From Clostridiaceae bacterium (lineage in GTDB: Bacteria > Bacillota > Clostridia > Saccharofermentanales > DTU023), in the NCBI GenBank assembly GCA_012838795.1, contig DUOO01000059.1, positions 1 through 36,552 of the forward strand: a DNA stretch of 36,552 nt. Direction: 5' to 3'. Every line of letters begins with the position of its first letter. The first letter of the stretch is position 1. The notes beneath the pieces were generated by a model, which was not told where the DNA came from, did no database searches, and saw nothing but the letters and a program-made list of their open reading frames with translations. A program made the translations under genes and the position numbers. This document shows, piece after piece, positions 26,560 through 34,524 of this stretch.

Positions 26560-26597
26560 AATCTATAATTCTTTTATGTATACTCAATAAAATAGAA
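26551..26597 (+). repeat. Direct repeat copy 2 (47 bp) carrying a sigma-A promoter
   Basis: Identical to 21899-21945, 4652 bases downstream. TTGAAA (26556-26561), 17 bases and TATACT (26579-26584) form the promoter that should drive the nucleotide-sugar operon from rmlA onward. After the identical core the two copies diverge by small indels but both reach GATGTRAGGATG, ending here near 26643. From that ATG a nine-codon frame ends in a TGA that overlaps the rmlA ATG; whether it is translated is unknown. Confidence 0.9.
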
Positions 26598-26666
26598 ATA
26601 AATGATTATTCTTTTATTAATTATTAATTATGATGTGAGGATGTGCATAAAGGAAAGGATTTATCA

Positions 26667-27542
26667 ATGAAAGGTATTATTCTAGCCGGAGGGAAAGGTA
26701 CTCGTCTATATCCGATAACAAAAGTAATTTCGAAACAGCTATTGCCACTTTATGATAAACCGATGATTTATTATCCGCTATCGACTTTATTACTAGCATA
26801 TATTAGGGAAATATTGATTATTTCAACACCGGAAGATTTGCCGATGTATCAAAGCCTTCTAGGAGATGGTTCAAACATCGGTATTTCTTTGTCTTATGCA
26901 GAACAAGCAGAACCTAGGGGATTGGCAGAGGCATTTATCATAGGTGAAGATTTTATCGGTGATACTTCGGTTGCACTTATTTTAGGAGATAATGTATTTT
27001 ATGGTCAGAGTTTATCTCCTATTCTTAAAAGAGCGAAAACAAGACAGGAAAATGACGGAGCAACGATTTTCGGTTATCCGGTCCGCGATCCTCGTTCCTA
27101 TGGTGTAGTTGAGTTTGATGAAACAGGTAAAGTGATTTCGATTGAAGAAAAACCTGAGTTTCCTAAATCACATTTTGCTGTACCGGGTTTATACTTTTAT
27201 GATAAAGATGTAGTAGAAATTGCTAAAAATGTAAAGCCGTCAGATCGTGGTGAAATTGAAATAACTTCTGTAAATAATGAATATCTGAAACGGGGAGATT
27301 TGCATGTAGAATTGTTAGGGAGAGGACTTGCTTGGTTAGATACCGGAACGCCTACAGGAATTCTTAATGCGGCAAACTTTGTAGAAACTATTCAAACTCG
27401 TCAAGGTTACTACATTTCGTGTATTGAAGAAATTGCATGGCGACGAGGATTCATTAATACAGAACAACTTGCGAGAATTGCAAACGATCTGAAGATGACT
27501 GATTATGGTCAATATTTATTAGAGCTTGTTAAAAATCAATAA
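26667..27542 (+). CDS. rmlA: Glucose-1-phosphate thymidylyltransferase
   Basis: Makes dTDP-glucose from glucose 1-phosphate and dTTP, the entry to dTDP-deoxysugars. The 291-aa length is that of the usual RmlA/Rfb[14 protein letters not shown] (6-18) is the nucleotide-binding signature; [10 protein letters not shown] (about 105-114) carries the metal-binding Asp; EEKP follows. An in-frame GTG at 26643 would add eight residues, but AAGGA sits eight bases before the ATG at 26667 and the family begins MKGIILAGG, so the ATG is chosen. It is the first gene of the dideoxysugar run and is driven by the promoter in the second direct repeat. Confidence 0.96.
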   Translation: MKGIILAGGKGTRLYPITKVISKQLLPLYDKPMIYYPLSTLLLAYIREILIISTPEDLPMYQSLLGDGSNIGISLSYAEQAEPRGLAEAFIIGEDFIGDTSVALILGDNVFYGQSLSPILKRAKTRQENDGATIFGYPVRDPRSYGVVEFDETGKVISIEEKPEFPKSHFAVPGLYFYDKDVVEIAKNVKPSDRGEIEITSVNNEYLKRGDLHVELLGRGLAWLDTGTPTGILNAANFVETIQTRQGYYISCIEEIAWRRGFINTEQLARIANDLKMTDYGQYLLELVKNQ

Positions 27543-27607
27543 TCAGTAAAAATCCAATTAAAAAACAAATAAAGCATGAATACGAGAAAGGTTTAATAAT
27601 ACTAACG

Positions 27608-28654
27608 ATGAATATTTTGGTTACAGGCGGAGCGGGATTTATAGGTAGTAATTTTATTATTTATATGTTGGGAAAATATAAAGATGTATCAATAACAAAT
27701 TTAGATGCATTAACATATGCCGGCAACCTGAATAATTTAGAATCGATAAAGAATAATCCTAATTATAGTTTCGTCAAAGGCGATATATGTGATGCCGAAT
27801 TGGTTGATCGGATTTTCTCTGAAAATAATATTCAACAAATCGTGCATTTTGCGGCAGAATCTCATGTTGACAGAAGCATTGTAGAGCCGGATATATTTGT
27901 TAAATCAAATATATTAGGTACTCAAGTATTACTTGATATTGCCAAAAAGCATTGGAAAATAGAACCGGATGATAAATATAGTAAAGATTACAAAGCTGAT
28001 GTTAAATTTGTTCATGTTTCGACCGATGAAGTTTACGGTTCTTTGGGACCGGAAGGTCTTTTTACAGAAGAGATGAATTTATCTCCTAACAGCCCTTATT
28101 CAGCATCAAAAGCGTCTTCTGATTTATTGGTCTATGCGTATTACAAAACTTTCGGATTACCGGTCAATATCACAAGGTGCAGTAATAATTACGGTCCATA
28201 TCAGTTTCCGGAAAAATTAATTCCTTTGATGATTAATAATGCTCTTAAAGGCAAATCACTGCCGGTCTATGGTGACGGTATGCAAGTACGTGATTGGTTA
28301 TATGTTGAAGATCATTGTTCCGCAATTGATACTGTAAGATTAAAGGGTGTTGATGGTGAAGTTTACAACATTGGCGGTAACAATGAAAAAGCAAATATAG
28401 AGATTGTTAAATTAATTATTAATCAACTCGGAAAATCAGAAGACTTAATTACTTATGTCAAAGACCGTCCGGGGCATGATCGCCGTTATGCAATTGATAA
28501 TACAAAGATTACAACTACATTAGGTTGGAGTCCGGCTCATTCATTTGATGAGGGCATGGCAAGAACAATTAACTGGTATCTTGATAATATGGACTGGGTG
28601 AATGAGATCGTAAGTGGTGATTATCAGAAGTATTACAATGAAATGTATGGTTAA
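27608..28654 (+). CDS. rmlB: dTDP-glucose 4,6-dehydratase
   Basis: Converts dTDP-glucose into dTDP-4-keto-6-deoxyglucose. The 348-aa extended short-chain dehydrogenase shows the NAD-binding GGAGFIG (7-13), the catalytic STDEVYG (138-144, Asp140-Glu141 unique to 4,6-dehydratases) and YSASK (Tyr164, Lys168). The NNYGPYQFPEKLIPL segment typical of RmlB is present. AAAGG lies about 16 bases before the ATG, further than normal, so translation may be modest or use another start. Its product is the branch point; rmlC and rmlD, needed for rhamnose, are absent from the window and a 2,3-dehydratase follows instead. Confidence 0.96.
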   Translation: MNILVTGGAGFIGSNFIIYMLGKYKDVSITNLDALTYAGNLNNLESIKNNPNYSFVKGDICDAELVDRIFSENNIQQIVHFAAESHVDRSIVEPDIFVKSNILGTQVLLDIAKKHWKIEPDDKYSKDYKADVKFVHVSTDEVYGSLGPEGLFTEEMNLSPNSPYSASKASSDLLVYAYYKTFGLPVNITRCSNNYGPYQFPEKLIPLMINNALKGKSLPVYGDGMQVRDWLYVEDHCSAIDTVRLKGVDGEVYNIGGNNEKANIEIVKLIINQLGKSEDLITYVKDRPGHDRRYAIDNTKITTTLGWSPAHSFDEGMARTINWYLDNMDWVNEIVSGDYQKYYNEMYG

Positions 28655-28703
28655 GAGTCGTATATAGTTGTATGTGTAAACACTAAATAAAGAAAACAAG
28701 TTT

Positions 28704-30110
28704 ATGTTAGATATATTATTTGAATTAGTTCAGTCGTGGTCAGTAAAAAACGAAGGCATTTACACAATTGATGAAATTAAAGAATGGTATTATTATCTCA
28801 ACAATTCACTTCGGGTAAATATTTCTTTTACAGAATATGAAGCTGATTCCGAATGGGCATATAATTCTGATACAGATAGAATAGAACGCAGAAGCGGATC
28901 TTTTTTTTCCATAGCAGGACTAATAAACAGCCAAGAACAAGTAGAACAACCGGTTATCTTACAACAAGAGATTGGTTATCTCGGAATGATTACTCAAATG
29001 CAAAATGGTGTTTTGCATTTTCTTATTCAAGCAAAAATTGAACCCGGCAATGTCAACAAAGTTCAATTATCTCCGACGATTCAAGCAACTCATAGTAATT
29101 TTACTAAAGTACATAAAGGTGCAGCTCCAAAATACCTTGAATATTTTCTGGAGGCTGGGAAGCATAAAATTATTTTTGATCAAATTCAGTCGGAACAATC
29201 GTCACGGTTTTTAGGTAAACGCAATCGAAATATTGTGATATATGTTGATGAGTCAGTTGAAATTGAGCTTTATGATAATTACCGTTGGGTTACTTTGGGA
29301 CAAATAAAAGAGCTAATGAAAATAGATAATATTGTAAACATGGATACACGAACAGTGATATCTTGCATTCCGTTTTCAACTTTAGAAAAAGATGAAAATA
29401 TTAATTATCTCTCACAATTTTCGGATAAGATTCTAGGCAGATCAGTATTGTATTCAGATTTTCGTCCTTATGAGATTGCCAAAATGTATCATTATATTAA
29501 TAACTATAAAATGTTTCATCTGGAACATAGTAAAGTATGTGGCTTATCGGAACTTCCTAATTGGTATTGGGATGGATCGATGTTTGTTTCCGATAAATAT
29601 AAAAATTTCCGAGTGATTTTTTGTGATGTGGAAATTGAAAAAAGAGAAGTTCTTAAATGGCAGCAGCCACTATTCCAAGCATCAGGGAATGCATTGTTTG
29701 CACTTGCATATCGAATTTCTGATGGAATTATGGAGTTTTTAGTTCAATGTAAACCGGAATCCGGCTGTTTCGATCAAATAGAACTGGCACCGACTTGGCA
29801 ACTGGAAGCAAATGAGAGAAAAAATCTTGAGAAAAATAACTTCGGGAAAATATTGCTTAAAAAAATCGAAAAAGGGATAGATATTCGAAATCATGTACTT
29901 TTATCTGAAGAAGGTGGACGCTTCTATCACGAACAAAATGAGAACATCATTTTTGAATTGAATTCTGGAGAGGTTAAACAAGCACCGGGTTCATCTGAAG
30001 GGTATTTCTGGCTGACATATAATGAATTAAATACTTCAATGCTATATAATAACGTATTGAATATTCAGCTGAGAAATTTACTTTCAATATTGTCTGATTC
30101 CAATGGATAG
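28704..30110 (+). CDS. NDP-hexose 2,3-dehydratase (EvaA/TylX3/SpnO family)
   Basis: Predicted to remove the C2 hydroxyl of dTDP-4-keto-6-deoxyglucose, giving dTDP-3,4-diketo-2,6-dideoxyglucose. The 468-aa length equals that of family members, which are built from two repeated halves. Half one has SEWAYNSDTDRIERRSG (49-65), QEIGYLG (88-94) and QAKIEPGNVNKVQLSPTIQA (109-128). Half two repeats the theme with QCKPESGCFDQIELAPTWQL (348-367). Family members are known mainly from actinomycete antibiotic clusters making 2-deoxysugars. The ribosome binding site is poor. It lies between rmlB and the ketoreductase, exactly where such an enzyme would act. No sign of truncation. Confidence 0.92.
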   Translation: MLDILFELVQSWSVKNEGIYTIDEIKEWYYYLNNSLRVNISFTEYEADSEWAYNSDTDRIERRSGSFFSIAGLINSQEQVEQPVILQQEIGYLGMITQMQNGVLHFLIQAKIEPGNVNKVQLSPTIQATHSNFTKVHKGAAPKYLEYFLEAGKHKIIFDQIQSEQSSRFLGKRNRNIVIYVDESVEIELYDNYRWVTLGQIKELMKIDNIVNMDTRTVISCIPFSTLEKDENINYLSQFSDKILGRSVLYSDFRPYEIAKMYHYINNYKMFHLEHSKVCGLSELPNWYWDGSMFVSDKYKNFRVIFCDVEIEKREVLKWQQPLFQASGNALFALAYRISDGIMEFLVQCKPESGCFDQIELAPTWQLEANERKNLEKNNFGKILLKKIEKGIDIRNHVLLSEEGGRFYHEQNENIIFELNSGEVKQAPGSSEGYFWLTYNELNTSMLYNNVLNIQLRNLLSILSDSNG

Positions 30111-30134
30111 TGATTTATTGTTAAGGGAGAATGA

Positions 30135-31100
30135 ATGAAAATCAGAATAGGCGTTTTAGGTTTGGCAGATATCGCTTTTAATCGTTTTGTACCCTCTTTA
30201 TTGAAATCTAATAGATTTCAATTAGCGGGAGTAGCCAAATTCGAAGGTGAAGATGTAGAGCGTGCTCGTAGGTTTGAGGAAAAATATAAGACAAAAGTAT
30301 ATGATAATTTTGTCGCTATGATCAATGATTCAGATATTGATGCAATTTATCTTCCCGTACCTCCGGCAAAACATTATGAATGGGCGGTTAAATCTCTTGA
30401 ATCAGGAAAACATGTTCTTGTTGAAAAACCTTTTACTACTTCATTGAATGATTCACATGATTTAATTTCTTTAGCGAGACAAAAAGATTTAGCGGTTCAT
30501 GAAAATTATATGTTTGAATTTCACAGCCAAATTAAGCAAGTTAGGAACTGGATTGAAACAAAAAAATATGGTGAAGTTCGCATGATGCGTGCAGCTTTCG
30601 GTTTTCCGTTAAGACAGAGCAATGATTTTCGTTACAATAAAAGCCTTGGTGGAGGTGCTCTGTTAGATGCAGGTGGTTATGTAATTAAGCTTGGTTCAAT
30701 TCTTTTAGATAATCCGGTAATTACTACGTCTGAAACAAGATCTCTACCGGGCTTTGAAGTCGATATTTTAGGCTCAGCATCCTTAGCCGATGAAAATGGT
30801 ATGGTCTATCAAGCCGGTTGGGGTATGTCTAATTTTTATCAATGTTCACTCGAATTATGGACAGAAAAATGCAAAATATCAACTAACCGCATTTTCACCT
30901 CACCGGTAGATTTGAAACCGACATATACTATTGAATTCCAAAATGAAAAACAAGAAATAGTTCTTCCGTCTGACGATCATTTCTTAAATTCAATAGAACA
31001 TTTTGCTGATTTAATCTTAGATAAACAGCTTAGAGAAAATCGCGAACATAAGATTCTTAAACAAGCTGAATTAATTGAATTTATTAAACAAAATGGTTAA
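30135..31100 (+). CDS. Gfo/Idh/MocA family oxidoreductase, probable NDP-hexose 3-ketoreductase
   Basis: A 321-aa NAD(P)-dependent dehydrogenase with an N-terminal Rossmann domain (GVLGLADIAFNRFVPSL, 6-22) and a C-terminal substrate domain. EKPFT (97-101) contains the catalytic Lys98, and GGGALLDAGGYVIKL matches the substrate-domain signature of sugar ketoreductases. In 2-deoxysugar pathways this family (TylC1, SpnN, KijD10) reduces the C3 keto group of the unstable 2,3-dehydratase product. The position directly after that enzyme, with a gap of only 24 bases, supports the same role. AAGGGAG precedes the ATG. Stereochemistry at C3 (axial or equatorial hydroxyl) cannot be judged. Confidence 0.87.
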   Translation: MKIRIGVLGLADIAFNRFVPSLLKSNRFQLAGVAKFEGEDVERARRFEEKYKTKVYDNFVAMINDSDIDAIYLPVPPAKHYEWAVKSLESGKHVLVEKPFTTSLNDSHDLISLARQKDLAVHENYMFEFHSQIKQVRNWIETKKYGEVRMMRAAFGFPLRQSNDFRYNKSLGGGALLDAGGYVIKLGSILLDNPVITTSETRSLPGFEVDILGSASLADENGMVYQAGWGMSNFYQCSLELWTEKCKISTNRIFTSPVDLKPTYTIEFQNEKQEIVLPSDDHFLNSIEHFADLILDKQLRENREHKILKQAELIEFIKQNG

Positions 31101-31133
31101 ACATATTAATATTGGAGGAATGTGAGGAACATC

Positions 31134-32264
31134 ATGATAAGATTTAATAAACCTACAATCACAGATTTGGAAGAAAAATATATAATAGATTCGTTGCGGA
31201 ATGGTATTCATTCCGGCGACGGTAAATATACGAAAAGAGTATATGAATTATTTTATGAACGATTTGGCATTGAGAACATGCTTTTGACTACGTCCGGAAC
31301 AGATGCCTTGGAGATGGCTTCAATCCTGGCGGATCTGGTTCCGGGTGATGAAGTTATAACTCCGTCATTTACATTTTCATCTACTGTTAATGCATTTTTG
31401 CTGCGTGGAGCAAAACCTGTTTTTTGTGATATTCGTGAAGATACTTTTAATATTGATGAAAATAAAATCGAAGAATTGATAACAGATAATACCAAAGCGA
31501 TTTATACCGTAGATTACGCCGGTATTCCATGCGAGATGGATGCAATTAATGAAATTGCTCGCAAATATGACTTAGTTGTCATAGAGGATGCTGCACAAGC
31601 TGTCGGATCAACTTATAAAGGACGTTATGCCGGTACACTGTCAGAATATGGTTGTTTCAGTTTTCACGAAACAAAAAATTTCTCGATGGGTGAAGGTGGT
31701 GCTATTATAGTCAATCTTGACGAACAAATGGATAGAGCAGAGATAATTCGTGAAAAAGGTACAAATCGTCGTCAAGTCTTGAAAGGTTTGGTTGATAAAT
31801 ATACTTGGCATGATATCGGTTCATCATTCTTACCATCTGATCTCTTAGCAGCGATGTTGACTGCCCAAATGGAGAGATATGATGAAATTTTTGCTAAACG
31901 CATGTTGGTTTGGAATACATATCATGCCGGACTTTCTGAATTGGAACAGGCAGGATTATTAAGACTTCCGATTATTCCGGATTATGTTGAACATAATGCA
32001 CATATGTATAACATTTTATTACCGACAGATGAAATACGCAGTCAGTTAATTGATGAGCTTAAAGAAAAAGGAGTAATCGCATATATCTGTTATGTTCCGT
32101 TACATTCATCTCCTTATGGACTTTCGTTGGGCAATAAGCCGGAAGATTGTCCTGTGACTGAAAAAATCGGGCATACTGCCTTGAGATTGCCATTGTATGC
32201 AGATATGACAGAAGAAGATGCTCTGTATGTTGTGAAAAGTATTAACGAGATTTTAACTCAGTAG
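31134..32264 (+). CDS. WecE/RffA-type dTDP-4-keto-6-deoxyhexose C4 aminotransferase
   Basis: A 376-aa PLP-dependent DegT/DnrJ/EryC1 aminotransferase. TTSGTDALEMA (52-62), EDAAQ (151-155, Asp binds the pyridinium), and FSFHETKNFS (175-184, Lys181 forms the Schiff base) are present. KGTNRRQ, GSSFLPSDLLAA and EHNAHMYNI match the E. coli WecE pattern, pointing to amination at C4 rather than C3. Here the substrate is probably the 2,6-dideoxy-4-keto sugar made by the two preceding enzymes. An in-frame GTG at 31122 would add four residues, but GAGGA sits before the ATG at 31134. It is the last gene of the run and is convergent with the 4,6-dehydratase gene; an imperfect GGAAAC/GTTTCC repeat lies between them. 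Confidence 0.92.
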   Translation: MIRFNKPTITDLEEKYIIDSLRNGIHSGDGKYTKRVYELFYERFGIENMLLTTSGTDALEMASILADLVPGDEVITPSFTFSSTVNAFLLRGAKPVFCDIREDTFNIDENKIEELITDNTKAIYTVDYAGIPCEMDAINEIARKYDLVVIEDAAQAVGSTYKGRYAGTLSEYGCFSFHETKNFSMGEGGAIIVNLDEQMDRAEIIREKGTNRRQVLKGLVDKYTWHDIGSSFLPSDLLAAMLTAQMERYDEIFAKRMLVWNTYHAGLSELEQAGLLRLPIIPDYVEHNAHMYNILLPTDEIRSQLIDELKEKGVIAYICYVPLHSSPYGLSLGNKPEDCPVTEKIGHTALRLPLYADMTEEDALYVVKSINEILTQ

Positions 32265-32302
32265 TGGAAACCTGGCTGACCTTCCGAAAGCGCGTTTCCC
32301 AT

Positions 32303-34195
32303 TTAGTACCGGCTACTTTGTTCGTTGCTGATTAAATCGATCGTGTCATTCATCAATTGTTGAACTTTTGCATTTAATTTCGGATTTTGGATTTTGATAA
32401 TATCCAATAAGTGATTAATTTCTTGCTTAAGTGATGAACAATCTTCATTTTGTGATACAGTGAAGATCTTTTCATGGGCAGTATGAGTCAAACTCTCCTG
32501 ATCCAAATATAGTTCTTCATACATTTTTTCACCGGGCCTTAACCCGATGAAATCAATCGGAATATCAACATAAGGTTCATAGCCGGATAATGAAATCAAA
32601 TCGATTGCCAAATCGAGAATTTTTACCGGTTCACCCATATCCAAAACAAATATTTCGCCTTCTTTAGCATAAGAACCGGCTTGCAGTACGAGTCTTGATG
32701 CTTCCGGGATTGTCATAAAATAACGTTCTATTTCAGGATGAGTAACAGTAACCCGATGTTCTTCTCGGATTTGCTTTTTGAAGAGAGGGATTACGGATCC
32801 GGATGAACCTAATACGTTGCCGAATCTGACAGCAGAAAAAATAGTGTTCGGATAGAGATTGTTTAGGGAAAGCATTACCATTTCCGCCAGTCGTTTGGTT
32901 GCGCCCATGACGTTTGTCGGATTAACCGCTTTATCGGTAGATATCAGAACCATACGGCGAGAACCGTATTTTCCGGCAGTTCTGCCTACATTATAAGTTC
33001 CGAACAGATTGTTTTTAACCGCATCTTCCGGGCTGTCCTCCATTAAAGGAACATGTTTATGGGCTGCGGCATGGAACACCACGCTGGGTTTCCATTTTGC
33101 AAAAACTTCTTCTAAACGTTGCTTATCCCTCACTGATCCGATGAAGACTTTCAGGTTAAGACTGGGCCCGTATTTTGCTTTCAGTTCTTGTTGTAATTCA
33201 TAGACATTGTTCTCATAAATATCGAATAAGATCAGTACACTTGGTTTAAACTTTGCAATTTGTCGTGCTATTTCAGAACCGATGGAACCACCGCCGCCGG
33301 TGACTAATACAGCTTTGTTTTTCAAGTAGGCATCGATACCGTCAAGCTCCAATTCAACCGGGTCGCGTCCCAGCAGATCTTCGATATCGACTTCACGAAT
33401 ATCACTAAGTTGGACTGAAACATTATCTTCCAAAGCTCCGGAAATATAAGGCAACATTTTTATATTTGCTGTTGTTTTGCATGCGATTTGAATTATTTCC
33501 TGTATAGTCTGACGATCTGCACTCGGAATGGCAATAATAATTTCATCAATGTTTAATTCTTTAACTAATTTCGGAATATCATCTCGGTCGCCCAAGACCG
33601 GCACACCCTGATTTTTATAGGTATGGGTGAGCGGATTATCATCCACTATTGCAACAGGAATGCGAATGACTTGGCGATTATGCAGTTCGGAAATAATCTG
33701 AGATCCTGCCCTGCCACCGCCGACAATTAATACACGAATCGAATGACTTTCAGTGTTTGTACTTTTTTGTCGCTTTTTGTATTGAAAATGCGAATACCAA
33801 CGATAAGTAATTCTGATAAACAATAAAATCATGGTCAAAATGAACCAATAAAGAAAATACGCTGCATATGCGAATCGCAAATTGAGTAGTTGCAGAACTA
33901 AAACCATCGTAACCGTATGAACTAAAGCTCCGGTTGCAACCATGATATATTGAGCGGCACTGGCAAATGCCCACATCTGGTCGAAGAAACCGAGCAAATA
34001 AAAAATGATTGCACCGATTATCGGGTAAAAAAACCATGAATTCTTGAAATTCTCGATTGTCTTCACAGGAATTACACCTTCATAATAAATGAACAAAGAC
34101 AATAGAGCAGCGATAACCGTTGCCGATATATCATATACCAGAAGTACAAATTTTTTTGGTGTAATTCGTCGTTTAGCAGTTTTTTTATTTTCCAT
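32303..34195 (-). CDS. Membrane-bound UDP-N-acetylglucosamine 4,6-dehydratase (CapD/PglF/WbpM family)
   Basis: A 630-aa nucleotide-sugar dehydratase. Four membrane helices (about 15-135) lead into a CoA-binding-like Rossmann domain (VLIVGGGRAGSQI, 155-167) and a catalytic SDR domain (VLVTGGGGSIGSE, 296-308). The active-site segment STDKAVNPTNVMGATKR (419-435) has Met430-x3-Lys434 in place of the normal YxxxK, the hallmark of this family. It converts UDP-GlcNAc to the 4-keto-6-deoxy sugar used for bacillosamine, QuiNAc or FucNAc. The partner enzyme that would finish the sugar is not in this window. GAGG lies 4 bases before the ATG. It is transcribed against the rest of the glycan locus. Confidence 0.93.
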   Translation of the reverse strand: MENKKTAKRRITPKKFVLLVYDISATVIAALLSLFIYYEGVIPVKTIENFKNSWFFYPIIGAIIFYLLGFFDQMWAFASAAQYIMVATGALVHTVTMVLVLQLLNLRFAYAAYFLYWFILTMILLFIRITYRWYSHFQYKKRQKSTNTESHSIRVLIVGGGRAGSQIISELHNRQVIRIPVAIVDDNPLTHTYKNQGVPVLGDRDDIPKLVKELNIDEIIIAIPSADRQTIQEIIQIACKTTANIKMLPYISGALEDNVSVQLSDIREVDIEDLLGRDPVELELDGIDAYLKNKAVLVTGGGGSIGSEIARQIAKFKPSVLILFDIYENNVYELQQELKAKYGPSLNLKVFIGSVRDKQRLEEVFAKWKPSVVFHAAAHKHVPLMEDSPEDAVKNNLFGTYNVGRTAGKYGSRRMVLISTDKAVNPTNVMGATKRLAEMVMLSLNNLYPNTIFSAVRFGNVLGSSGSVIPLFKKQIREEHRVTVTHPEIERYFMTIPEASRLVLQAGSYAKEGEIFVLDMGEPVKILDLAIDLISLSGYEPYVDIPIDFIGLRPGEKMYEELYLDQESLTHTAHEKIFTVSQNEDCSSLKQEINHLLDIIKIQNPKLNAKVQQLMNDTIDLISNEQSSRY

Positions 34196-34389
34196 TTTGC
34201 CTCTTTTATTAATAAAATATTTAAAACTCGATTTTAAATTAGTAATTATCAGAATTTAATACTAAATAATATATCAATATAAAATCAATATCTCAAATTG
34301 TGATCCGGTTTTTATTATAAATCAAATTCTTATAAATAAAAATTTGTCGGGCTCGGCACGCAATCCGGGCTCAAGACGGAGGAGCATTG

Positions 34390-34524
34390 ATGAATCATTT
34401 ATTACGCAGAATGACGGGTGTTGATATTGATGAAGTTTTTGCCTATACTGATCAACTGGAACATGATTATATAGAAGCGGAAGATTTGGAAATTGAGATA
34501 ATATGGAGATACCATGCAAAATAA
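34390..34524 (+). CDS. Small acidic 44-residue protein overlapping the flippase gene
   Basis: The reading frame starts at an ATG five to six bases after GGAGGAG, one of the best ribosome binding sites in the window, and ends at 34524, 11 bases inside the flippase gene. The product starts MNHLLRRMTG, is rich in Asp/Glu in its second half (HDYIEAEDLEIEI) and has no signal peptide or membrane helix. The GGAG that serves the flippase lies within it. It may be a genuine small protein or a translational coupling device that feeds ribosomes to the flippase. Family unknown. The preceding 34196-34389 is AT-rich except for a short GC-rich stretch holding two copies of CGGGCTC. Confidence 0.7.
   Translation: MNHLLRRMTGVDIDEVFAYTDQLEHDYIEAEDLEIEIIWRYHAK

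Noticed and set aside
26667-32264. dTDP-L-rhamnose operon (rmlABCD)
   Set aside because: rmlC and rmlD are absent; the genes after rmlB are a 2,3-dehydratase, a Gfo/Idh reductase and a C4 aminotransferase.
32265-32302. Bidirectional terminator between the aminotransferase and the CapD-type dehydratase
   Set aside because: The GGAAAC/GTTTCC pairing is only six bases with a long loop and no T-run; not strong enough to list.
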